Assembly: GCF_002831565.1 (NCBI RefSeq)
Contig: NZ_CP025096.1
Coordinates: forward strand, 434,001 to 498,000
Length of the DNA stretch: 64,000 nucleotides
Source: Spirosoma pollinicola
GTDB lineage: Bacteria; Bacteroidota; Bacteroidia; Cytophagales; Spirosomataceae
Direction: 5' to 3'
Part shown: positions 43,008-51,609 of the stretch, one piece after another
Numbering within the stretch: position 1 is the stretch's first letter
Layout: every line of letters starts with the position of its first letter
Program-made: the position numbers and the translations under genes
Notes under the pieces: generated by a model
Told to the model about the DNA's origin: nothing
Databases searched by the model: none
What the model saw: the letters and a program-made list of their open reading frames with translations, nothing else

Positions 43008-46000
43008 ATGATGAGATCGTTACTTATGAGTCTGCTTTTTGTGGGCTTGAGTTGCTCAGGTGTATGGGCACAGGGGCGAAAGATAAGCGGTACGGTTATG
43101 GCCGATGAAGGCACAGGTGGGTTTGCCGGTGCTACGGTCGTTGTAAAAGGCACAACCATTGGCACGGTCACGGATGCTAAAGGCCAGTTTACGTTAAGTG
43201 TTCCAGCTTCGGCGAATGCACTTGTCTTTTCGGCGGTTGGCATGGTAACAATGGAAGAAGCCATTGGCGCAAGAAACACGATTGATATTACACTCAAAAG
43301 CGACACCAAACAGTTGGGCGAAATCATTGTAACAGCCTTAGGTTTGAAAGAAGAACGCGATAAGTTCGCATCATCGGTGTCTACTGTAACCGGTAAAAAC
43401 ATTGCTAAATCTGGCGAAACCAGTTTGCTGACGGGTCTGAGCGGCAAAGCATCGGGCGTGATCATTACCCGGAACGGCGGTGACCCGGGTGCGGGTGCTT
43501 ATATCCAGATTCGTGGACAGAACACCATCAATGGTAATGCCCAGCCACTTTTCATTGTCGATGGTATTCCGGTTAGTAACTCCAGCGACAATAACGGATC
43601 GGCCGCCGGTAACTCTATTGTCCAGCAGTCGCGTATCAACGATATTAACCCCGAAGACATCGAGAGCATGGAAGTGCTGAAAGGGGCTTCGGCGGCTGCA
43701 TTATGGGGCACACGAGCCGCTAACGGCGTAGTGGTTATCACAACAAAAAAAGGGAAAGACAGCAAAGGCAAAGTGAATATTACCTTCAAATCGAGCGTTT
43801 CGTTCGACAAGGTTAATAAGATGCACCCGCTGCAAACGACCTACGGGCAGGGTACCAATGGTCTTTATAGCCAGGGAAATAAAGTAAGTTTCGGCGATCT
43901 CATTTCTGATCGTAAAGGGGGCGAAGATACCTATATAACAGACCCAAATGCGCCGGGCTATCAGGGCTATGTTACCTTCCCGGATGGCACCAAACGGTAT
44001 GCTATTGCGGCTGGTACGGCAGCAAACCCACATGGCGGTAAAAATTCGAAAGATGTTTTCGACCATGTAAATGATGTCTATCAGACAGGGCATTTTACGG
44101 ATAACAGCCTAAATATCAGCGGTGGCAATAACCGATCAAACTTCATGATCAGTTATTCTAACCTGAATCAGGAAGGGATTGTAAAGGCGTTCAGTAATTA
44201 CCAGCGCAACACAGCCCGAGTCAATGTAGCCAGCCAGTTTACCGAATGGTTCCGGGCGTCGGCTAACCTAGCTTACTCTAAAGTATTTTCGTCCCGTAAC
44301 CAACAGGGCGACAACCTCGACGGTATTTTGCTGGGTGGAACCCGGACAGCGCCCGATTTCGACAACTCCTACTACACAGGAACGTACACCAATGCCGCCG
44401 GGCAGGTTTTCACAAACGAACACGTTTCGTATCGGAACCCACTGGGTAAAGACCAAAACTCGATCTACTCGAACCCGGTCTGGAATATCAACAATAACAA
44501 AAACACTACTGATGTTGACCGTATTACGGGCAACATTGAATTGGGAATCACACCAACTTCCTGGCTGAGTATTACAGGCCGTTCGGGGATTGATAATTTC
44601 ACTGATGCGCGTCTGGAACGTTTTGCCCGTAACTCATCCAGCTATCTTGGTGGTTATCTGTCAAAAAACTGGATCACCGAGAAGCAGTTCAACACCGATG
44701 TGTTTGCCAATGCAACCAAAACATTCAGTAATGATTTCAGCGGGTCGCTGCTGGTAGGTGTCAACTATAACAGCCGCCGGAAGGCCATCTTAACCGATGC
44801 CATTACGAATCTTATTGTGCCAACAGCGCCTGATATTCTAACGAACGCACTGAATTCGAACCTCACGGCAACCAACTATAATTCGCTGATTAGAACCTAC
44901 GCTTATTATGGGCAGGCTGAGTTACAAGCGTACAATATGCTGTTTTTGACCCTGACAGGCCGTAGCGAAAGTGCATCTACCTTTGGGGCCAAAACCAAAA
45001 GCAGTTTCTTCTTTCCATCGGCTGCTTTGGCCTGGCAGTTCAGCAAGTTGAAAGGACTGGAAACTAACCCCGTACTTAGCTTTGGCAAACTGCGTCTGAC
45101 TTGGGGACAGGTGGGTATTCAGCCCCAGCCTTATCAGAATTTCACGACATTTTCTCCAGCTTCCTATGGCGATTCGTTCGCAGGTGGTTTATCATCGGCC
45201 AGTTCGCTCTACGGCGGGGGTTATGTTCGGAGTTCTACAGCGGGTAACGACTTCCTGCGCCCGGAGCGGAAAACAGAAACCGAAGTTGGGGTTGATTTAC
45301 GCTTCCTCAACAACCGAATCAACTTCTCGGCAACGGCTTACACCAACAGCACAAAAGACGTAATTCTGTCACTGAACGTACCCTACGAAACAGGTTATAC
45401 TGTTCGGAACATAAACGCTGCCGAACTCTCCAACAAAGGAATTGAGTTGGAAGCTGGTGCCGACCTGTTGACCATTGGCGATTTCAAATGGAATCTGGCC
45501 GCAAACTTCTCCATGAACCGGAACAAGGTAATTTCACTGGCCGGCGCTTCTGTTCAGATTTTACCGGATAGCTATCAGGAAAATGCGTCCCTGATTCCGG
45601 GTCAACCCTTTGGTATCTTCTACTCGACCGATTTCCTGAAAGATGAATCGGGCAAGTACAAGCTCGATGCAAATGGTTTTCCTCAGGGTGGTACAGACAA
45701 CGAAATTATCGGTAATCCAAACCCAAAATGGCGCGGTGGTCTGGGAAGCACATTCTCCTATAAAAATGTATCTCTTTATGTGCTGTTCGACCGTGTAGCG
45801 GGTAATGACTTTTACAACGGTACACGCGGAGCGCTGTATAACATCGGTACCCACGGCGACCAGGGTTATACTGCCATTGCTCCGGCAGGTGGCATAAAAG
45901 ATGTAACGGGCAAGACCATTGCCGCCGGTACGTCTTTCCAGGGTCAAATTAAAGACTTTGGCGCAGGCCCGGTAGCGTTGAACCAGGCCTGGTATCAGGG

Positions 46001-46295
46001 TCGGGGAACGGCCTTCAACTCGGCTTCATATAAACAGTTTATTGAAGACGGCAGCGCCACCCGTATGCGCGAAATAACGCTGAGCTACAGCCTTCGCAGC
46101 GAGAAATTCCGTCGGCTAACGCACCTGTCGAACGTCGATTTCAGTTTAACCGGTCGTAACCTCATTCTTTGGACCAAGTACACCGGTACTGACCCAGAGG
46201 TGAACATTACGGGCGCTGGCCTGTCCAGAGGTCAGGACTGGTTTACGAACCCCAATACGAAATCGTTATTGTTCTCGCTGAAAATCACGTACTAA
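43008..46295 (+). CDS. SusC/RagA TonB-dependent transporter
   Basis: The start is chosen from the promoter position; an ATG at 42981 is the alternative. From 43008 the protein has 1095 residues with signal peptide MMRSLLMSLLFVGLSC. It has a CarboxypepD-reg-like domain (about 22-100; KISGTVMADEGTGGFAGATV), a plug (about 110-230; LGLKEERDKFASSV, GAYIQIRGQNTINGN, SMEVLKGASAAALWG) and a 22-strand barrel to a C-terminal FSLKITY. It imports a ligand captured by SusD across the outer membrane. The substrate cannot be read from sequence. Confidence 0.95.
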   Translation: MMRSLLMSLLFVGLSCSGVWAQGRKISGTVMADEGTGGFAGATVVVKGTTIGTVTDAKGQFTLSVPASANALVFSAVGMVTMEEAIGARNTIDITLKSDTKQLGEIIVTALGLKEERDKFASSVSTVTGKNIAKSGETSLLTGLSGKASGVIITRNGGDPGAGAYIQIRGQNTINGNAQPLFIVDGIPVSNSSDNNGSAAGNSIVQQSRINDINPEDIESMEVLKGASAAALWGTRAANGVVVITTKKGKDSKGKVNITFKSSVSFDKVNKMHPLQTTYGQGTNGLYSQGNKVSFGDLISDRKGGEDTYITDPNAPGYQGYVTFPDGTKRYAIAAGTAANPHGGKNSKDVFDHVNDVYQTGHFTDNSLNISGGNNRSNFMISYSNLNQEGIVKAFSNYQRNTARVNVASQFTEWFRASANLAYSKVFSSRNQQGDNLDGILLGGTRTAPDFDNSYYTGTYTNAAGQVFTNEHVSYRNPLGKDQNSIYSNPVWNINNNKNTTDVDRITGNIELGITPTSWLSITGRSGIDNFTDARLERFARNSSSYLGGYLSKNWITEKQFNTDVFANATKTFSNDFSGSLLVGVNYNSRRKAILTDAITNLIVPTAPDILTNALNSNLTATNYNSLIRTYAYYGQAELQAYNMLFLTLTGRSESASTFGAKTKSSFFFPSAALAWQFSKLKGLETNPVLSFGKLRLTWGQVGIQPQPYQNFTTFSPASYGDSFAGGLSSASSLYGGGYVRSSTAGNDFLRPERKTETEVGVDLRFLNNRINFSATAYTNSTKDVILSLNVPYETGYTVRNINAAELSNKGIELEAGADLLTIGDFKWNLAANFSMNRNKVISLAGASVQILPDSYQENASLIPGQPFGIFYSTDFLKDESGKYKLDANGFPQGGTDNEIIGNPNPKWRGGLGSTFSYKNVSLYVLFDRVAGNDFYNGTRGALYNIGTHGDQGYTAIAPAGGIKDVTGKTIAAGTSFQGQIKDFGAGPVALNQAWYQGRGTAFNSASYKQFIEDGSATRMREITLSYSLRSEKFRRLTHLSNVDFSLTGRNLILWTKYTGTDPEVNITGAGLSRGQDWFTNPNTKSLLFSLKITY

Positions 46296-46385
46296 CTGAC
46301 GTTTACTGTTTTCAGTTTACAGTGGCTCATCACCAGGGAGGCTAACCGAAAACGAAAAACCGTAGACCGTAAACTTACTTTAAAC

Positions 46386-47816
46386 ATGAGAAAATCATTT
46401 TCACATAAAGTTGCCATTGCACTACTAAGCATCACGCTGTTAAGCAGTTGCAAGGAGTTGTTTAATGAGCCGAACATCCAAAGCAATCCCAACGCCGTTA
46501 CGGATGTGGATGTCGCTACGCTGCTTTCGGGAACATTGCTGGGTGTGGCCATGCTTCACGAAGATACCGACGTTCGGATTGGCGCCATCTGGGCAGGCCA
46601 GTTAAATGGTCTGGCTCGCCAGCACCAGGGTTATGCCGATTATATCGTTTCGTCGCAGAACTTCACCTGGAGTCCACTCTATCCGGCCGCAAGCCAGACG
46701 CGCCTTATCCAAACCAAAGCCGATGCCGTTGGCGACAAATGGACCAAAGGCGTTGGCCAGGTGCTGGAGGCTTTATTGATTGCCAAAGCGACAGACTTTT
46801 ATGGCGATATTCCATATAGCCAGGCGTTTGACGATGTCAAATACCCGACTCCTGTGTTTGACAAACAGGCTGATGTTTACGCATCCCTTCAAACAACGCT
46901 CGATAACGCGATTCAGAACCTATCAGCCCCATCTGGCCTAGCGTTTGCCAGTCAGGATTTCATCTACAAAGGAGACGTTTCTAAATGGAAAGCGGCTGCC
47001 AACACGCTCAAAGCCCGGCTTTATTTACACACCGGCGACTATGCAAAAGCCGCTACCAGTGCAGCTTCGGGCATTAGCAGCACGGCTGGCGATGCGTTGA
47101 TACCGCATGGTACCAGTCAGGGTGTTGACTTCAATCAGAACTACGACTTTTTCCGGGTTAACCGGGCGGGCGATACGGGTTTCGATGGTGCTTACCTGCC
47201 TACCTTGATGCAATCGCGGATTGGTTCGACCAACACCAAAACCAACGAAACGGCGCTGTATAACCACTATTTCAAAATTGGCATTACGGCAACGGGTAGC
47301 CTGGACCCAAACACAACAGATGGCGCCTTTACAGCTTCGTCGCCCCACCCGATCATTACGTATTATGAGAATCAGCTTATCATAGCCGAAGCACAGGCTC
47401 GGTTGGGTGATACGGCCAAATCGCTGGCTGCGCTAAACTTGGTTCGGGCCAGCCTTGCAACTGGATATTACAACGGCAAAACGCTATCCACTACGGGCCT
47501 CAAGTACGATCCTTATGTAATAGCCGATTTTGCACCGACTGGTTTAGCCAACCCAACAAAGGTGGCCTCAGCACAAACTGCCCTGTTGTATGAAGTTATT
47601 ACCCAGCGGTATATTTATTTTCTGATGCAATACGAAGCATTTAACGACGTTCGTCGGCTGGAAAAAGCTACCCCTGTTGTACAATTACCGATCCCTCTTT
47701 ATACAGGCACAAAGAAGCCAGAACGGTTCATTTATCCACAGGGTGAAGTCAATACAAATCCAAACGTCCCGAAACCCCTTCCGGATCAGTTCCAGAAAGT
47801 CCCAATTTTCCAATAA
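46386..47816 (+). CDS. SusD-like nutrient-binding lipoprotein
   Basis: The 476-residue protein has a lipobox (TLLSSC near residue 22). Next come the TPR-type helices and a SusD-like_2 body: GAIWAGQLNGLARQHQGYAD, GQVLEALLIAKATDFYGDIP, KWKAAANTLKARLYLHTGDY, IIAEAQARLGDTAKSLAALN. It is the surface lid of the transporter encoded by susC, 90 bases upstream. A terminator follows. Confidence 0.94.
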   Translation: MRKSFSHKVAIALLSITLLSSCKELFNEPNIQSNPNAVTDVDVATLLSGTLLGVAMLHEDTDVRIGAIWAGQLNGLARQHQGYADYIVSSQNFTWSPLYPAASQTRLIQTKADAVGDKWTKGVGQVLEALLIAKATDFYGDIPYSQAFDDVKYPTPVFDKQADVYASLQTTLDNAIQNLSAPSGLAFASQDFIYKGDVSKWKAAANTLKARLYLHTGDYAKAATSAASGISSTAGDALIPHGTSQGVDFNQNYDFFRVNRAGDTGFDGAYLPTLMQSRIGSTNTKTNETALYNHYFKIGITATGSLDPNTTDGAFTASSPHPIITYYENQLIIAEAQARLGDTAKSLAALNLVRASLATGYYNGKTLSTTGLKYDPYVIADFAPTGLANPTKVASAQTALLYEVITQRYIYFLMQYEAFNDVRRLEKATPVVQLPIPLYTGTKKPERFIYPQGEVNTNPNVPKPLPDQFQKVPIFQ

Positions 47817-47844
47817 TGCGTTTAGTTGTTAGGTAACGCGGGTT

Positions 47845-47878
47845 AAAAGGCTACCAATTTTTAGGTAGCCTTTTCTTG
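47845..47878 (+). terminator. Terminator of the susCD operon
   Basis: AAAAGGCTACC (47845-47855) and its complement (47864-47874) with an 8-base loop and downstream T-rich sequence. Confidence 0.85.
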
Positions 47879-47900
47879 TTTTTAGCTTGAACTTTAATCG

Positions 47901-47908
47901 TAAATTTG
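47901..47908 (+). promoter_or_regulatory. -7 element before the PIG-L gene
   Basis: TAAATTTG is an exact TAnnTTTG. A convincing -33 partner is not clear (TTG lies 22 bases upstream). It implies transcription from about 47914 and hence use of the GTG at 47942. Confidence 0.4.
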
Positions 47909-47941
47909 CCCAATACCCCAATAATCAGCCACCTCCTGCCT

Positions 47942-50500
47942 GTGTCTCTCAAAAAACTCCTGCCTACACTGCTTCTTGGCAGTCTGCTTACGTCACTTTC
48001 TTTCGCACAAGTTCCATACGGCCCTATCAAGCCTGTTGCATCGGGCGAGATCCTGTCGAACTTAAAAAAACTGAATGTACTTGGATCGGTGCTGTACATA
48101 GCCGCCCACCCCGACGACGAGAATACATTGATGCTAGCCTATTTAGCCAAAGACCGGCTGGTGCGCACCGGTTACTTGTCCTTAACGCGGGGCGATGGCG
48201 GGCAAAATCTTATTGGGCCGGAACAGGGCGAAAATATTGGTATTATCCGTACGCAGGAATTACTGGCTGCCCGGCGGGTCGATGGGCCGGACCAGTTTTT
48301 TAGTCGGGCTTATGATTTTGGTTTTTCTAAAGCAACCTCCGAAGCCGTTCGTACCTGGGGGCAGGATAAAGTGCTGGCTGATGTCGTTTGGATGATTCGT
48401 AAATACCAGCCTGACGTAATTATTACGCGTTTCCCTCCCGACGCCCGCGCCGGTCATGGACACCACAGCGCATCGGGATTTCTGGCCGAAGAAGCGTTCA
48501 AGATTTCCAGCGATCCAACCAAATTTCCCGAGCAACTGGCTTTTGTGAAACCGTGGCAGGCAAAGCGCATTATGTGGAATATGTTTATTCCCGGTGCATT
48601 TTTGAGTAACAAAAAACCCGAAGAAGCGGGTAATTTGATTGGCATCGAAACGGGCTTGTATAATCCGTTACTGGGCAGATCGTATGGCGAAATTGCTTCC
48701 GAGAGTCGGAGCCAGCACAAGAGCCAGGGCTTTGGAGTACCGGCTAACCGGGGTGCCAAAATTGATTACCTGCTCCTGAAAGGTGGCGATCCGGTTCAGA
48801 AAGACCCACTCGAAGATGTTGATATAACCTGGAAACGAGTGCAAAATAGTGGTGCCGTTCAAGCGCAGGTTAACCAGGTAATTGCCGGTTTCAAACCCGA
48901 TCAACCGGCGGCATCGGTACCCGCTCTGGTTCAGCTTTACGGCGCTATCGGGAAGTTGGACACAACCAATATTTATGTAAAAGCCAAGCGGCAGGAAGTT
49001 GAAATGCTCATTCGGCAATGCCTGGGTTTATATTTCGAAACCAACCCCGCCGATTATGCCGCGACCCCCGGCGAGACCATCAAGATAACAACCAACGTCG
49101 TCAACCGGGCCGATTCGCCCGTTACCCTGGTTCGGGTTCAGTACTCGACCGGCAAGGATACAACGCTTAATATAGCCTTGAAGCCGAATGACGTTATCTT
49201 GTGGCCAACGAGTGTAACGGTTCCTAAAACGGCTAAAATATCGCAACCCTACTGGCTCGAAAAACCGCTTGATAAGGGCTTGTTTCAGGTCGATAATCAG
49301 CAGTTGATTGGTCTGCCCGAAAACCCGGCAGCGTTAACGGCTAATTATACATTCGACATTAGTGGCCAACGGTTTACGTTCAGCCGTCCGGTTGTTTATA
49401 AGTCGACAGATGCCGTGGATGGCGAAATCTATAGACCATTCATTATTCAGCCCGACGTGACAGCAAACCTGATCGAGCGGGTATTCACCTTTGCCGACAA
49501 TACGCCCAAAACGGCGGATCTGGTTCTGAAAGCAGGGCGGGCTAACGTTTCGGGAACGCTAACGATGACGGTACCGGCGGGTTGGAAAATCGAACCAGCC
49601 TCACTCCCGTTCGACCTGAAAAATAAAGGCGACGAGCAGCGAGCTACCTTCAAACTAACCCCAACCGATAAGGCGCAGAATGGTAAGCTACAGGCTGTTA
49701 TGACTACAGAAACGGGTACATTTACTACGGGTCTTCGTCTGGTTGCGTACAAGCACATTCCCACGCAAACGCTGTTTCCGCCAGCCGAGGCTAAATTGGT
49801 GAAGCTGGATGTAAAAGTAACGGCTAAGAATATAGGCTACATTGTTGGCGCAGGCGATGAAGTTCCGGCGGCTTTGCAGCAGATGGGGTGCCGCGTAACG
49901 CTTCTTGGCACTACAGAATTAAATGGTAGTCTGGCAGGATACGACGCTATTGTGGTGGGCGTTCGTGCCTACAACACCATCGGCGCAACTATGACTCGTT
50001 ACCAGCCCAAACTGATGGAGTATGTCAAAAATGGGGGCACCATGATTGTGCAGTACGTGACGCCCGTTAATTCGTTTTTCCGCAATGAAGCTCCTTTGCC
50101 ACAACTTGGCCCCTACCCTTTCACGATCTCGAATGAGCGGGTAACGGAAGAAGATGCGCCAATGACGTTCATTACTCCTACTCACCAATTGCTTAATTAT
50201 CCCAACAAAATTACCGACGCAGACTTTGGGGGCTGGATTCAGGAGCGTGGTATTTACTTCGCCCGCGATTGGGACAAAGCTTACGAACCCATTTTCTCTG
50301 CCCACGATCAGAACGAAGCGGCCAAAGAAGGCAGCTTGATTTATGCTAAATATGGCAAAGGCCACTTCATGTACACAGGTCTTGTATTCTTCCGCGAGTT
50401 ACCGGCTGGTGTACCGGGTGCTTATCGACTATTTGCCAATATGATCTCGGCGGGTAGTAATTCAGCGGCCTCCGTATCAGGTTCCCAGCCGAAACGATAG
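47942..50500 (+). CDS. Exported PIG-L family deacetylase with C-terminal extension
   Basis: A TTG at 47906 overlaps the -7 element, so I prefer the GTG at 47942. That start gives signal peptide MSLKKLLPTLLLGSLLTSLS and 852 residues. The PIG-L (LmbE) domain follows: YIAAHPDDENTLMLAYLAKD (zinc motif AHPDDE), GDGGQNLIGPEQGE, TRFPPDARAGHGHHSASG (second zinc His). From about residue 340 there is a long extension with Ig-like and alpha/beta segments (GYDAIVVGVRAYNT, GTMIVQYVTP). It de-N-acetylates sugars in this family. It follows susCD but has its own promoter. Confidence 0.9.
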   Translation: MSLKKLLPTLLLGSLLTSLSFAQVPYGPIKPVASGEILSNLKKLNVLGSVLYIAAHPDDENTLMLAYLAKDRLVRTGYLSLTRGDGGQNLIGPEQGENIGIIRTQELLAARRVDGPDQFFSRAYDFGFSKATSEAVRTWGQDKVLADVVWMIRKYQPDVIITRFPPDARAGHGHHSASGFLAEEAFKISSDPTKFPEQLAFVKPWQAKRIMWNMFIPGAFLSNKKPEEAGNLIGIETGLYNPLLGRSYGEIASESRSQHKSQGFGVPANRGAKIDYLLLKGGDPVQKDPLEDVDITWKRVQNSGAVQAQVNQVIAGFKPDQPAASVPALVQLYGAIGKLDTTNIYVKAKRQEVEMLIRQCLGLYFETNPADYAATPGETIKITTNVVNRADSPVTLVRVQYSTGKDTTLNIALKPNDVILWPTSVTVPKTAKISQPYWLEKPLDKGLFQVDNQQLIGLPENPAALTANYTFDISGQRFTFSRPVVYKSTDAVDGEIYRPFIIQPDVTANLIERVFTFADNTPKTADLVLKAGRANVSGTLTMTVPAGWKIEPASLPFDLKNKGDEQRATFKLTPTDKAQNGKLQAVMTTETGTFTTGLRLVAYKHIPTQTLFPPAEAKLVKLDVKVTAKNIGYIVGAGDEVPAALQQMGCRVTLLGTTELNGSLAGYDAIVVGVRAYNTIGATMTRYQPKLMEYVKNGGTMIVQYVTPVNSFFRNEAPLPQLGPYPFTISNERVTEEDAPMTFITPTHQLLNYPNKITDADFGGWIQERGIYFARDWDKAYEPIFSAHDQNEAAKEGSLIYAKYGKGHFMYTGLVFFRELPAGVPGAYRLFANMISAGSNSAASVSGSQPKR

Positions 50501-50550
50501 GGTCAAAAGAAACATCGCTGCCTATTTTTCAGAAGGCCTTACCAAAGAGA

Positions 50551-50578
50551 GTCGGGCAGGGTTCTAACCCTGCCCGAC
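50551..50578. repeat. Hairpin GTCGGGCAGGG
   Basis: Eleven-base perfect arms around TTCTAA. It shares GGCAGG(G)TTCT with the palindrome at 55755. Confidence 0.7.
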
Positions 50579-50609
50579 AGTAATAATTTGAGAACATGAC
50601 ATTATAAAA

Positions 50610-50634
50610 CCCAAACAGCCCCTAGCTGTTTGGG
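50610..50634. repeat. CAAACAG-N7-CTGTTTG hairpin
   Basis: CCCAAACAG and CTGTTTGGG (9-base arms, 7-base loop) just before the leftward fdhD stop. The CAAACAG-N7-CTGTTTG core recurs twice at 62213-62281. Confidence 0.75.
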
Positions 50635-50638
50635 ACCA

Positions 50639-51493
50639 TTAACTGTCGAAAATCAATTGCGATGTATTTACCCGCTCGGGTTCACTGTAGAGATTGAATC
50701 GACTGTCGCGCACAAAACCGGCGAGTGTCATCCGGGCTTCTTTAGCCATTTGTACAGCAAGGCTTGATGGTGCCCCCACAGCCGCCAGCACAGGAACGCC
50801 AGCCAGCCAGCTTTTTTGGACCAATTCAACGCCAATCCGGCCACTCAAAAAAATCCCGAATTGGCTCAGAGGTAGCCAGTTTTGCCAGAAAGCCGCCCCA
50901 ATGAGTTTGTCAAGCGCATTGTGGCGACCAATGTCTTCCCGAACGATCAACAATTTGCCGTCGGCATCGAACAACGCAGCCGCATGAATACCACCCGTGT
51001 AGGCAAAGGCCAGCTGCGTTTGCCGGACTCGCTCGGGCAGCGCATGCAGGATCGCCGGTTCGACCGAAAAGTCAGCCGTAATAGTACCGGGCGATACTGC
51101 CATAACAGCGTCGATGGTAGCTTTTCCGCACAGGCCACAACTTGACGACGTAAATGTATTTCGCTCCAGGCGCGACCAGTCCACCGCTACATCCGGGTGC
51201 AGTTCGACCCGCAGTACATTACCTTCTTTTTGTGAATCCTGCACGCAGTGACGGCACGAAATAATATCGGCAGGCTGCTGAATAATGCCTTCTGTAAACA
51301 GAAATCCCATAGCCAGTTCTTCATCGTGGCCGGGCGTGCGCATCGTAACCGACACGGGCCGTTGCTGCCGGTCTGTTGCTGGTCCGAAACCCAAACGGAT
51401 TTCTAACGGCTCCTCAACAGCCAGCAGATCGGGGGCCTCAGAGAGGCTTTCGCCAGCTATTTTATGGATGGTAACAGGGGCAACGAGTGACAT
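50639..51493 (-). CDS. fdhD: Formate dehydrogenase accessory sulfurtransferase FdhD
   Basis: This 284-residue protein transfers sulfur to the molybdenum cofactor of formate dehydrogenase. The catalytic Cys pair is in SSSCGLCGK. Supporting motifs are EEPLEIRLGFG, RTPGHDEELAMGFLFTEGI, IVREDIGRHNALDKLIG and LSGRIGVELVQK. Starts at an ATG. No formate dehydrogenase or molybdopterin gene is in the window. Confidence 0.95.
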   Translation of the reverse strand: MSLVAPVTIHKIAGESLSEAPDLLAVEEPLEIRLGFGPATDRQQRPVSVTMRTPGHDEELAMGFLFTEGIIQQPADIISCRHCVQDSQKEGNVLRVELHPDVAVDWSRLERNTFTSSSCGLCGKATIDAVMAVSPGTITADFSVEPAILHALPERVRQTQLAFAYTGGIHAAALFDADGKLLIVREDIGRHNALDKLIGAAFWQNWLPLSQFGIFLSGRIGVELVQKSWLAGVPVLAAVGAPSSLAVQMAKEARMTLAGFVRDSRFNLYSEPERVNTSQLIFDS

Positions 51494-51514
51494 TTTGGGT
51501 GAAGTTAGTTATTG

Positions 51515-51574
51515 GTAACGTGGGTGGAAACCCGCGCTGTCTTACTCATAATCGCGGGTTTCCACCCACGTTAC
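51515..51574. repeat. Perfect 22-bp palindrome upstream of fdhD
   Basis: The arms 51515-51536 and 51553-51574 (GTAACGTGGGTGGAAACCCGCG and its complement) flank a 16-base loop. Each arm itself holds GGGT-GGAA-ACCC. The outer ATTGGT/ACCAAT pair adds more. It lies between DUF5686 and fdhD on the same strand; no T-tract. Confidence 0.85.
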
Positions 51575-51609
51575 TAAAAATACTATAACCAATGATTCAT
51601 CCAAAATGA

